The position numbers and the translations under genes were made by a program. The notes under the pieces were generated by a model that worked only from the letters and a program-made list of their open reading frames with translations, ran no database searches and had not been told where the DNA came from. A DNA stretch of 64,000 bases from Azospirillum sp. SYSU D00513 (GTDB lineage: Bacteria; Pseudomonadota; Alphaproteobacteria; Azospirillales; Azospirillaceae), in contig NZ_JAFIQV010000002.1 of the NCBI RefSeq assembly GCF_017356015.1, forward strand, positions 235,654 through 299,653. Direction: 5' to 3'. Below are positions 9,549 to 17,749 of the stretch, one piece after another (positions within the stretch are counted from its first letter, which is position 1; every line of letters starts with the position of its first letter).

Positions 9549-11027
9549 CTATACCGACAGGCCGGGGATGGCGTTGCGGTACAGCTCCATGTACTCCTCG
9601 GCCGGGCGGTGCCAGCCGAAGTCGCGGGTCATGGCGCGCTGCTGCATGGCCTGCCAGCGTTCGGGGCGGCGGTAGAGGGCGATGGCGCGGCGCAGAGCCC
9701 AGAGCATCTCCTGGACCGAGGCATTGACGAACTGGAAGCCGGTGGCGCTGCCGTCGATGGTGGCGGCGGGGTTGGCGTCGACGATGGTGTCGGCCAGCCC
9801 GCCGGTGCGGCGGACCAGCGGCAGGGTGCCGTAGCGCAGCCCGTAGAGCTGGGTCAGGCCGCAGGGCTCCGACCGCGAGGGCACGAGGATCAGGTCCGAC
9901 CCGGCCTGCACGTGGTGGGACAGCGCCTCGTCGTAGCCGATGTGGACGCCGACCGCACCCGGATGCCAGGCGGCGAGGTTGCGGAAGCCGGTCTCGCTGC
10001 CGGGATCGCCGGTGCCGAGCACGACGAGCTGCCCGCCCCAGCCGACCCACTGGCCGGCCGCCTCCAGCACGAGGTCCAGGCCCTTGTGCCAGGTCAGCCG
10101 GCTGATCACGCAGGCGATGGGGGCGTCGGGGCGGCGCTCCAGCCCGAAGCGGGCCTGGAGTTCCGCCTTGCACAGGTCCTTGCCGCCGAGATCGTCGGGG
10201 CCGTACTGGGCGGGGATGTGCGGATCGCGGGCGGGGTCCCAGATGCCGTAATCGACGCCGTTCAGGATGCCGCTGACATTGTCGGCGCGGCTGGCGAGCA
10301 GCCCTTCCAGCCCGTTGCCGTGCTCGGCCGTCTGGATCTCGTTGGCGTAGCTGGGGCTGACCGTGGTGAGGCGGTCGGCGTAGTAGCAGCCGGCCTTGAG
10401 ATAGCCGATGCCGCCGTAATACTCGACGCCCTCGACCCGGAAGGAGGAGGAGGGCAGGCCGATGTCGCCCATCATCCAGGCGCCGAAGCGGCCCTGGTAG
10501 GCGATGTTGTGGATGGTCAGGACGGTCGCCGGGCGGACCGGGCCGCCGAAGCGGTCCGGGCGCAGCGCGATGTAGGCCGGCATGAGGCCGGCCTGCCAGT
10601 CGTGCCCGTGCAGCACGTCGGGCTGCCACCAGGGATCGTAGGGCTCGATCCCGCAGAAGCCGGCCGCCGCCCAGGACAGGGCGGCGAAGCGCAGGTCGTT
10701 GTCCGGCCAGTCTTGGCCGTCCGGCCCCAGATAGGGGTTGCCCGGCCGGTTGTAGAGGGACGGCGCGTCCAGCACGTAGCACAGGACCCCGTCGGGCAGG
10801 CTGCCGATCAGCAGCCGGGCGCGGTCGCAGCCCGGCAGGTCGGTGATCAGCTCGCCCACCTCGTGCAGGTTGGACAGGCCGTTCAGCACCGCCGGGTAGC
10901 CCGGCATCAGCAGGCGCATGTCGGCGCCGATGGCGTTGAGGGCGGGGGGAAGGGCCGCCGAAACGTCGGCCAGCCCCCCGGTCTTGACCAGGGGGTAGCA
11001 TTCCGGCGTGACGTAGAGGACGCGCAT
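9549..11027 (-). CDS. glgA: glycogen synthase (ADP-glucose type, GT5)
   Basis: The 492-residue enzyme adds glucose from ADP-glucose to the growing alpha-1,4-glucan. The N-terminal KTGGLADV motif (about residues 15-22) binds ADP-glucose. The C-terminal half has SRSEPCGLTQLYGLRYG followed by RTGGLADT, the GT-B nucleotide-binding part. Length fits bacterial GlgA. It follows glgC by 66 bases on the same strand, so both probably share one transcript. Branching and debranching genes are not in the window. Confidence 0.95.
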   Translation of the reverse strand: MRVLYVTPECYPLVKTGGLADVSAALPPALNAIGADMRLLMPGYPAVLNGLSNLHEVGELITDLPGCDRARLLIGSLPDGVLCYVLDAPSLYNRPGNPYLGPDGQDWPDNDLRFAALSWAAAGFCGIEPYDPWWQPDVLHGHDWQAGLMPAYIALRPDRFGGPVRPATVLTIHNIAYQGRFGAWMMGDIGLPSSSFRVEGVEYYGGIGYLKAGCYYADRLTTVSPSYANEIQTAEHGNGLEGLLASRADNVSGILNGVDYGIWDPARDPHIPAQYGPDDLGGKDLCKAELQARFGLERRPDAPIACVISRLTWHKGLDLVLEAAGQWVGWGGQLVVLGTGDPGSETGFRNLAAWHPGAVGVHIGYDEALSHHVQAGSDLILVPSRSEPCGLTQLYGLRYGTLPLVRRTGGLADTIVDANPAATIDGSATGFQFVNASVQEMLWALRRAIALYRRPERWQAMQQRAMTRDFGWHRPAEEYMELYRNAIPGLSV

Positions 11028-11093
11028 CTGGGGGCGGGCTCGGCTTCTTGTTTTTCTTGGACGGACGTCTTGGGGCGGCCGCTCGGTCGGGGA

Positions 11094-12359
11094 TCAGGCC
11101 TTCAGCCGCTCGATCATCTCGCGGGTGATGAGGCTGACGCCGCCCTCGCTGCGGTAGAAGCGCTTGGCGTCCTCCTCCGGATCCTCGCCGACGACGAGGC
11201 CGTTGGGGATCTCCACGCCGCGGTCGATGACGACCTTCTTCAGGCGGCAGTTCCGCCCGATGTCGACGTCCGGCAGGACGACGGCCTCGTGCAGCTCGCT
11301 GAAGGAGTTGACGCGGACCGAGCTGAAGAGCAGCGACCGCCGGACCGAGGACCCGGAGATGATGCAGCCGCCCGACACCAGGCTGTCCACCGCCATGCCG
11401 CGCCGGTCCTCATCGTCGAAGACGAACTTCGCGGGCGGAAGCTGCTCCTGGTAGGTGAAGATCGGCCAGTCGCGGTCGTACATGTTGAGCTGCGGCGTGA
11501 CGTGGCAGAGGTCCAGGTTGGCCTCCCAATAGGCGTCGATGGTGCCGACGTCGCGCCAGTAGGGGGCCGATTCGGGGCCGTGCACCGCCGATTCGGCGAA
11601 GTCGTGCGCCATGACGCGGGCGCCCTTGGCGACCAGGTAGGGGATGATGTCCTTGCCGAAGTCGCGGCTGGAACCGGCGTCGGCGGCGTCGCGGTCGAGC
11701 TGCTCGTACAGGAACTGGGCGTTGAAGACGTAGATGCCCATGCTGGCCAGCGCCTTGTCCGGCTTGCCGGGGATGGCGGGCGGGTCGGCCGGCTTCTCCA
11801 CGAAGTCGATGACGCGGTTGTTCTCGTCCACATGCATGACGCCGAAGCCGGTCGCCTGCATGCGCGGCACCTCGACGCAGGGCACGGTCACGTCGGCCCC
11901 GCGGGCGATGTGGTCGAGCAGCAGGGCGCCGTAATCCATCTTGTAGATGTGGTCGCCCGCGAGGATCAGCACATATTCCGGCTCGTGGTCGCGCAGGATG
12001 TCGAGGTTCTGGTACACGGCGTCGGCCGTGCCCTGGTACCAGGCGGTCTCGCTGATGCGCTGCTGGGCGGGCAGCAGGTCGCAGAACTCGTTCATCTCGC
12101 CGCGCAGGAAGTTCCAGCCGCGCTGCATGTGGCGCAGCAGGCTGTGGGACTTGTACTGCGTCAGCACGCCGATGCGGCGGAATCCCGAATTGATGCAGTT
12201 GGACAGGGCGAAATCGATGATCCGGAACTTCCCGCCGAAATAGGTGGCGGGCTTGGCGCGCCGGTCGGTGAGCTGCTTCAGACGGCTGCCGCGTCCCCCG
12301 GCCAGCACCAATGCCACGGCGCGCCTCGGGGCCAGACGCAAATCCCGCTTGTCGAGCAT
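11094..12359 (-). CDS. glgC: glucose-1-phosphate adenylyltransferase
   Basis: The 421-residue enzyme makes ADP-glucose from ATP and glucose-1-phosphate, the committed step of glycogen synthesis. The N-terminus has [20 protein letters not shown] (nucleotidyl-transfer and regulatory residues). The substrate region includes GTADAVYQN and [10 protein letters not shown], and a left-handed beta-helix domain ends the protein. I chose the ATG at 12359, which gives the family length. It is first in the glgC-glgA operon and divergent from amtB. Confidence 0.96.
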   Translation of the reverse strand: MLDKRDLRLAPRRAVALVLAGGRGSRLKQLTDRRAKPATYFGGKFRIIDFALSNCINSGFRRIGVLTQYKSHSLLRHMQRGWNFLRGEMNEFCDLLPAQQRISETAWYQGTADAVYQNLDILRDHEPEYVLILAGDHIYKMDYGALLLDHIARGADVTVPCVEVPRMQATGFGVMHVDENNRVIDFVEKPADPPAIPGKPDKALASMGIYVFNAQFLYEQLDRDAADAGSSRDFGKDIIPYLVAKGARVMAHDFAESAVHGPESAPYWRDVGTIDAYWEANLDLCHVTPQLNMYDRDWPIFTYQEQLPPAKFVFDDEDRRGMAVDSLVSGGCIISGSSVRRSLLFSSVRVNSFSELHEAVVLPDVDIGRNCRLKKVVIDRGVEIPNGLVVGEDPEEDAKRFYRSEGGVSLITREMIERLKA

Positions 12360-12973
12360 GAGCGATCCTCTATCCGTTCTTCTTTTCGTCGACCCGTCCG
12401 GTCCTGCTCGCCAGGAGGGTAGAGCCCCCTGCCACGAACCGCTTAGGTCCGACCGTGCCACATTCCCCCGGAAGGGCCAATAGGCCCTAGGGGACAGGCG
12501 CGGGAATAGGCCGTTCCGCCGGATCCGCTGCCCGGAAATCAGCCCAAAAATTGGGCAGACATGTCCCGTTTGCCCTCATCGGCAGCTTCTTTCCCCCTCG
12601 TCGGCCGGTGCGGCCCCACCGGCGGCCGCAGAAATCCGCCCCTATCCCTTTGCGCCAGGGAACCGGAAGGCCTGCCTGAAAAATGTGCAAACACCCCTTG
12701 GAACCCCGGCTGCGGCGCAATCTCTGGTCAGCGGAGCGGCAGCGGGGCCGGGATTCCCTTAGCCCTTTTGGTTGGCACGGAACTTGTAAGGAAGGGGGCA
12801 GTCCATGGTCCCGCCCGCCGCCCCGCCTTCGCCGGGGAAGGGGCGGCCGGGACGGGGTTGCTCCCGCCGCCCCCTCCGTCCGGAGAGGCCCGCCGCCAGC
12901 CATGGCGAAGGCCCTGTCCGGAGGGGAGGGCCGGCGGGGGCCGGGAAAAGAATTTGGAGAAAGAGGAGCCTCG
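12360..12973. other. 614-bp divergent intergenic region between glgC and amtB
   Basis: The region holds the promoters for leftward glgC and rightward amtB. Visible elements are a GCCCAA-AAA-TTGGGC hairpin at 12542-12556, a TGCGGC...GCCGCA inverted repeat near 12609-12630, and a sigma-54-like promoter at 12773-12788. I found no clear NtrC site, though a degenerate one could exist between 12650 and 12760. Open frames here look like noise. Confidence 0.55.
12773..12788 (+). promoter_or_regulatory. sigma-54 (-24/-12) type promoter for amtB
   Basis: TTGGCACGGAACTTGTA (12772-12788) matches the sigma-54 pattern TTGGCACG-N4-TTGCW except that the -12 GC is GT. The GG (12774-12775) and GT (12786-12787) have the required 10-base spacing. 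It would start transcription near 12799, giving a leader of about 175 bases. Ammonium transporters are classic NtrC/sigma-54 targets, which supports the reading. Confidence 0.7.
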
Positions 12974-14308
12974 ATGAGCCGTCTGTTCCTTCTCGCCGCG
13001 CCGCTGGTGGCGGGTGCCCTCGGCCTGGCGGGCCTGCCGGTCGCGGCACTGGCGCAGGACGCCGCCGCGCCCGCCGCCGAAGCCGCCGCCGCCGCCGCGC
13101 CGACGCTCAGCGCCGGCGACACCGCCTGGGTCATCACGGCGACCGCCCTGGTCCTGTTCATGACCATCCCGGGCCTGGCCCTGTTCTACGGCGGCATGGT
13201 CCGCAAGATGAACGTGCTGGCCACCGTGATGCAGAGCTTCGCGATCTGCTGCCTCGCCTCGATCATCTGGGTCGTCGCCGGCTACAGCATCGCCTTCACC
13301 GAGGGCACCCCCTTCTTCGGCAGCCTCGACAAGATGCTGCTGGCCGGCGTCACCAAGGACAGCCTGTCCGGCGTGATCCCGGAGACGGTCTTCATCACCT
13401 TCCAGATGACCTTCGCGATCATCACCCCCGCCCTGATCGCCGGCGCCTTCGCCGACCGCATGAAGTTCTCCTCCATGCTGGTGTTCATGGGCTTCTGGTC
13501 GCTGCTGATCTACGCCCCCGTCACCCACTGGGTCTGGGGTCCGGGCGGCTACCTGCTGGGTGACGGCGTGCTCGACTATGCCGGCGGCACGGTCGTCCAC
13601 ATCAACGCGGGCGTCGCCGGCCTCGTCGCCGCCATGGTCATCGGCAAGCGCAAGGGCTACCCGAACGAGAACTTCGCCCCGCACAACCTGGTGCTGAGCC
13701 TCGTCGGCGCCTCGATGCTGTGGGTGGGCTGGTTCGGCTTCAACGCCGGCTCGGCGCTGGCCGCCGACGGCCGTGCGGGCATGGCCATGCTGGTCACGCA
13801 GATCGCCGCCGCCACGGGCGGCATGTCCTGGCTGATCGTCGAGTGGGTCGCCAAGGGCAAGCCCTCGATCCTCGGCATCATCTCCGGCGCCGTCGCCGGC
13901 CTGGTCGCCATCACCCCGGCCTCGGGCTTCGTCGGTCCGGTCGGCGCGCTGGTCATCGGCCTGGTCTCCGGCATCATCTGCTACTGGGGCGCCACCGGCC
14001 TGAAGCGCGCGCTCGGCTATGACGACTCGCTCGACGCCTTCGGCGTGCACGGGCTGGGCGGCATCGTCGGCGCGGTCCTGACCGGCGTCTTCGCCCAGGA
14101 AGCCATCGGCGGCACCGCCGGCCTGCTGGAAGGCAACGCCGGCCAGGTCGTGACGCAGATCTACGGCATCGTCGCCACCATCGTGTACTCGGCCATCGGC
14201 TCCTTCATCCTGCTGAAGGTGATCGACGTGGTCATGGGCCTGCGCGTCGACGAGGACGTCGAGCGCGACGGCCTGGACCTGGCCCTGCACGGCGAGACGA
14301 TCCACTAA
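12974..14308 (+). CDS. amtB: ammonium transporter AmtB
   Basis: The 444-residue inner-membrane channel conducts ammonium/ammonia. An N-terminal signal sequence (MSRLFLLAAPLVAGALGLAG, cleavage likely after ALAQ) and an Ala-rich linker come before about 11 membrane helices. Family landmarks include DTAWVITATALVLFMTIPGL, FYGGMVRKMN and the histidine-containing segments FGVHGLGGIVGA and GGTVVHINAG. GAGGAG stands six bases before the ATG at 12974. The promoter looks nitrogen-regulated. No glnK/glnZ PII gene is adjacent. Confidence 0.96.
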   Translation: MSRLFLLAAPLVAGALGLAGLPVAALAQDAAAPAAEAAAAAAPTLSAGDTAWVITATALVLFMTIPGLALFYGGMVRKMNVLATVMQSFAICCLASIIWVVAGYSIAFTEGTPFFGSLDKMLLAGVTKDSLSGVIPETVFITFQMTFAIITPALIAGAFADRMKFSSMLVFMGFWSLLIYAPVTHWVWGPGGYLLGDGVLDYAGGTVVHINAGVAGLVAAMVIGKRKGYPNENFAPHNLVLSLVGASMLWVGWFGFNAGSALAADGRAGMAMLVTQIAAATGGMSWLIVEWVAKGKPSILGIISGAVAGLVAITPASGFVGPVGALVIGLVSGIICYWGATGLKRALGYDDSLDAFGVHGLGGIVGAVLTGVFAQEAIGGTAGLLEGNAGQVVTQIYGIVATIVYSAIGSFILLKVIDVVMGLRVDEDVERDGLDLALHGETIH

Positions 14309-14341
14309 GCGCCTTCCGCGCCAGCCAAGTCCTCCCTCCTG

Positions 14342-14377
14342 CCGCCGCCGGGCCCCACCCGGCGGCGGTTTCTTTTT
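14342..14377 (+). terminator. rho-independent terminator of amtB
   Basis: CCGCCGCCGGG (14342-14352) pairs exactly with CCCGGCGGCGG (14358-14368) and is followed by a T-rich tail. Confidence 0.88.
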
Positions 14378-14400
14378 GGGCGGGATCGGGAAAAGAAGAA

Positions 14401-14426
14401 GGCCGCCGCGAATGAACGCGGCGGCC
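14401..14426 (-). terminator. terminator of the methyltransferase gene
   Basis: GGCCGCCGCG (14401-14410) pairs with CGCGGCGGCC (14417-14426) with a 6-base loop. On the minus strand the stem is followed by a TTCTTC tail (complement of 14392-14400). It lies 28 bases past the methyltransferase stop codon. Confidence 0.78.
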
Positions 14427-14454
14427 TTTCTTGCATGTGGGCGTGCGCTCGCGG

Positions 14455-15681
14455 CTACCGGCGCAGGTGCATCTTCCCGATGCCGTTCAGCGCGGTGAAG
14501 AGCTGGAGGAACTGGGCGTGGAAGGTCTCCCAGGGCAGGGGGCCGGCGACGGCGGCCACCGCCTCGTGGATGGCGCCGAGCGTCCTCTTGCCGTCCACCC
14601 GCGTCAGGATGGGCGCGGTCAGGCGGGGCAGGGCCAGCTTGACCGCCTGGCCCATCAGCTCCGCCTCCAGCACGCCGCCCGGCGGGATGGCGCGGGCCAG
14701 CTCCGCCGCGTCGAGATCGCGCAGCACCGGCACGGCGTCCGGCCCGTCGGGGCGGGCGACGGCGTCATTCAGCCGGTCCGGCCGCACGAGATAGGCGATG
14801 TGCTTGGTCATGCTGCCGCAGGCCTGCTCGGTCCAGGCGGCGCGCTCCAGCGGGGACAGCCCTTCCAGCCGCTTCAGCAGGCGCGGGTCCTTGACCCAGA
14901 CCGCCGGGTCGTAGCGCGCCGGCTCCACCAGGGCGGAGATCGCCATGCCGGCCCCGGCGGCGAGGTCGGCCAGCTCCGGCACGGTGAAGGGCCGGTCGCG
15001 GGAATGCAGCAGCAGGTCGTAGAGGTTGGCGTCGGCCTGCCGGTGGTCGCCGACGAAGGGGTTGTTCAGCAGCCAGTTGCCGCGCGGCAGATGGGCGATC
15101 AGCCGCCGGGCGGTCGCCACCTTCTCCTCCGGGCTCATGCCCCGGGTCATCGTCCGCAGGGCGGCCTGCATGGGGTAGACGCCGGTGCGGCCCAGCGGCG
15201 CGTAGACCATCATGCCGATGCCGCCGCCAGGATCCAGCGCCCCGGCCAGCGAGCGCAGCCCGGCGAGCGGTTCGTCCAGATGGTGCAGCACGCCGCAGCA
15301 GTCGATGTAGTCGAAGGGACCCAGCCCCTCCAGCTCCAGGAGCGAGCCGCGCCGGAACGTGATGTTGGTCAGGCCGCGCGCCTTGGCCCGCGCCTCGGCG
15401 ATGGCGCGCGAGGCGTCGGACAGGTCCAGGTAGGTGACGGTGCCGGGGTTGCCGGCATCGGCCATCTGCTGGGCGATCATGATCGTCCCGTCGCCCGTGC
15501 CGCCGCCCGCCACCAGCACCCGCAGGGGCCGCCCATGGTCGAGCCGCCCGCCGAAGACGTAATGCGCCACCTCGTCCAGGTGGCTGGGCGAGCCGGTGAT
15601 CAGCCGCTTCCGTTCGTCGGCGGGGTCGCGCGCCGGGTAGGGGTAGGCCTCGTACTGGGCGCGCAGGTCGTCGATGCTCAT
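14455..15681 (-). CDS. class I SAM-dependent methyltransferase, substrate unknown
   Basis: The 408-residue protein has a Rossmann methyltransferase domain (about residues 45-200). Its motif I is LVAGGGTGDGT, followed by YLDLSDASRAIAEARAKA and DYIDCCGVLHHL (motif IV region). The N-terminal YEAYPYPARDP patch is common in a broad family of methyltransferases annotated only by fold. The C-terminal half (about 230-408) has no motif I can name. It follows the asparaginase gene on the same strand but is separated from it by a terminator-like hairpin, so co-transcription is doubtful. Confidence 0.82.
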   Translation of the reverse strand: MSIDDLRAQYEAYPYPARDPADERKRLITGSPSHLDEVAHYVFGGRLDHGRPLRVLVAGGGTGDGTIMIAQQMADAGNPGTVTYLDLSDASRAIAEARAKARGLTNITFRRGSLLELEGLGPFDYIDCCGVLHHLDEPLAGLRSLAGALDPGGGIGMMVYAPLGRTGVYPMQAALRTMTRGMSPEEKVATARRLIAHLPRGNWLLNNPFVGDHRQADANLYDLLLHSRDRPFTVPELADLAAGAGMAISALVEPARYDPAVWVKDPRLLKRLEGLSPLERAAWTEQACGSMTKHIAYLVRPDRLNDAVARPDGPDAVPVLRDLDAAELARAIPPGGVLEAELMGQAVKLALPRLTAPILTRVDGKRTLGAIHEAVAAVAGPLPWETFHAQFLQLFTALNGIGKMHLRR

Positions 15682-15709
15682 GAAACGGGCACTCGGGCAG
15701 AGAGGATGG

Positions 15710-15754
15710 GGAAAAAGAGGAAGGGCGGGCGCGGGGATGGCTCCGCGCCCGCCC
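15710..15754 (-). terminator. terminator of the asparaginase II gene
   Basis: GGGCGGGCGCGG (15723-15734) pairs with CCGCGCCCGCCC (15743-15754). On the minus strand a TTCCTCTTTTTC tail follows. It lies between the asparaginase stop and the methyltransferase start. Confidence 0.75.
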
Positions 15755-15771
15755 GCCGTTGCGGCGCCGGG

Positions 15772-16908
15772 TTACAGCCCCGGCCAGCCGGCCGCCGTGC
15801 GGATCTCGCCGACCTCGGCCCCCCGGCGGCTGGCGATCGGCGTGCGCAGCAGGGCGGCGGCGCGCGACCAGTGCACGTCGGACAGCGTGCGGGTGGCGCG
15901 GATCAGCGCCGCCATGGCGACCTCGCGGGCGCGGGAGGTGCCGTCCTCGATCTTCAGGGCGATGCCGATGCCCTGGCCGGGCAGCAGGGCGCAGCCCACC
16001 CCCTCCGCCCCGACCTTGGTGAGGACCAGCCCGTCGGCCGCCTCCATCATGGCGGTGTCGAAGGTGTCGCGCCCGCCGATCAGGTAGGGGTGGGCGGCCC
16101 AGGCCTTCGCGATTCGGGTCACCGCCTCGGCCCGCGCGTCGGGCAGGTCGGACGGGTCGGCGATGCGCGCCATGGCGAGCGCGATGTTGCCGAGCGGGAT
16201 GCCGAAGGTGGGGATCGAGCAGCCGTCGATGCCCCAGGGGGCGTTCGACAGGTCGGTGCCGGTCATCTGCTCCATCACGCCGAGGATGCGCTGCTGCACC
16301 GGATGGTCGCGGCGGACATAGCCCTTCGTCGGCTCGCCCTTGTGGCGCGCGGTGGTGAGGAAGCCCGCGTGCTTGCCCGAGCAGTTGTTGTGGAAGGCGG
16401 TCGGCGCCTCGCCCGCGCGGACCATGTCCTCCGCCGTGCCGGGATCGTAGGGGACCTGTTCCCCGCATTCGTAATCCGCGACGCTCAGGCCGACGCGGGC
16501 GAGCCAGCTCTCGGCGAGGCTGGTGTGGGCGGTTTCCCCGTTGTGGGAGGAGCAGGCGAGCGCCAGCTCCGCGTCGCCCAGCCCGAAGGCGTCCAGCGCG
16601 CCGGTCTCCACCAGCGGGATCGCCTGGAGCGACTTGATGGCCGAGCGCGGGTAGACCGGGCTTTCGATGTCGCCCCAGCGGGCGAGCACGCGCCCGCCCG
16701 CATCGACGATGCAGGCGCGGCCGCGGTGGACGGATTCCACCATGCCGCCGCGCGTCACCTCGACGAGGATCGGCGCCTCGGGCGCGCCGGACAGGTCGGC
16801 GTGGGCCTCGGCCGGGCCGGCATGGGGGGCGTGGTTGTGGTCGTGGTGGTGCGCGTGGCCGTGGGAATGCCCGTGGCCGCCGCAGCAGGAGGAGTGGTCG
16901 TGCGTCAT
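15772..16908 (-). CDS. L-asparaginase II, Rhizobium etli type, with His-rich N-terminus
   Basis: The 378-residue enzyme hydrolyses asparagine to aspartate and ammonia. It belongs to the beta-lactamase-like Asparaginase_II family, unrelated to the common type I/II enzymes. Catalytic landmarks are RSAIKS (Ser89, Lys92), NNCSGKHAG (Cys176, Lys179) and DGCSIP (Cys230); Cys and Lys at equivalent places form a zinc site in the R. etli enzyme. Residues 1-38 carry an unusual Cys-Cys plus histidine-rich stretch (HGHSHGHAHHHDHNH) that looks metal-binding. The ATG at 16908 includes this tail; a later start is possible but no better codon is evident. It is divergent from the TrmH-family gene. Confidence 0.9.
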   Translation of the reverse strand: MTHDHSSCCGGHGHSHGHAHHHDHNHAPHAGPAEAHADLSGAPEAPILVEVTRGGMVESVHRGRACIVDAGGRVLARWGDIESPVYPRSAIKSLQAIPLVETGALDAFGLGDAELALACSSHNGETAHTSLAESWLARVGLSVADYECGEQVPYDPGTAEDMVRAGEAPTAFHNNCSGKHAGFLTTARHKGEPTKGYVRRDHPVQQRILGVMEQMTGTDLSNAPWGIDGCSIPTFGIPLGNIALAMARIADPSDLPDARAEAVTRIAKAWAAHPYLIGGRDTFDTAMMEAADGLVLTKVGAEGVGCALLPGQGIGIALKIEDGTSRAREVAMAALIRATRTLSDVHWSRAAALLRTPIASRRGAEVGEIRTAAGWPGL

Positions 16909-17020
16909 GCGAGGAAACTTGCCCTCGCGGCCCGCCCAAGGCAAGGTGCCGCCGGCCTCACAGCCGCCGCGTCCCGCCGATTCCCCCGGCGGGCGGGCGG
17001 CGCAGCAACGATGTTGGACC

Positions 17021-17611
17021 ATGCGTGGATATTTCGCCATGGGTGTCGAGCGCATCAGCAAGCCCGGCAATGTCGGCAACCTGGTCCGCTCCGCCCACGC
17101 CTTCGGGGCGTCCTTCTTCTTCGCCATCGACCCGGAGCCCGACCTGCGCGAGATGCGCTTCGTGGACACGTCGGGTGCGGCGGTGCATCTGCCCTTCTAC
17201 GTCCACGACCGGGTGGCCGACCTGACCCTGCCCAAGGACTGCGCGCTGGTCGGGGTGGAGCTGACCGAGGACGCGGTGGAACTGCCGAGCTTCCGCCACC
17301 CCCTGCGCGCCGCCTATGTGCTGGGGCCCGAGCGCGGCAGCCTGTCGCCCGCCCTGCTGGAGCGCTGCGACCATGTCGTGAAGATCCCGATGAAGTTCTG
17401 CATCAACGTGGGCGTCGCCGGCGCCCTGGTGATGTACGACCGCATGATCAGCCTCGGCCGCTTCGCCGAACGTCCGGTGCGCGCCGGCGGCCCGGTGGAA
17501 ACCCTGGCCGACCACAAGCACGGCAAGCAGCGCATGCGCAACCCGGACCGCCGCCGGCGCCTGGCCGGGATCCAGAAGCCGGTGGTCATCGACCTGGACG
17601 CGGACGAGTAG
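17021..17611 (+). CDS. TrmH/SpoU-family RNA methyltransferase
   Basis: The 196-residue SPOUT-fold enzyme 2'-O-methylates RNA ribose using SAM. It opens MRGYFAMGVERISKPGNVGN and includes the N-G-N-L-V-R-SAHAFGASF start and the knot motifs VLGPERGSLSP and KIPMKFCINVGVAGALVMYD. I chose the ATG at 17021; 17039 is also possible. Target RNA cannot be told from sequence. It is the last gene before the CRISPR array; the 138 bases between them carry no gene. Confidence 0.87.
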   Translation: MRGYFAMGVERISKPGNVGNLVRSAHAFGASFFFAIDPEPDLREMRFVDTSGAAVHLPFYVHDRVADLTLPKDCALVGVELTEDAVELPSFRHPLRAAYVLGPERGSLSPALLERCDHVVKIPMKFCINVGVAGALVMYDRMISLGRFAERPVRAGGPVETLADHKHGKQRMRNPDRRRRLAGIQKPVVIDLDADE

Positions 17612-17749
17612 GGGGCGGGGGGCTTTTGGCGGAGTGGCTTTTCCCCGTGTGGAAGGGGGAGAGCCATTGCGGCTTGGGCGGTGAGGGAGCATCCACGTTC
17701 CTAGGGAGGAGCACTCCTCAGCCTGGAACGGCAAGGGGATGGAGATCCA

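Noticed and set aside
12600..12770. NtrC binding sites upstream of the amtB promoter
   Set aside because: No sequence close to TGCACC-N5-GGTGCA was found, so the regulator remains unproven from sequence.
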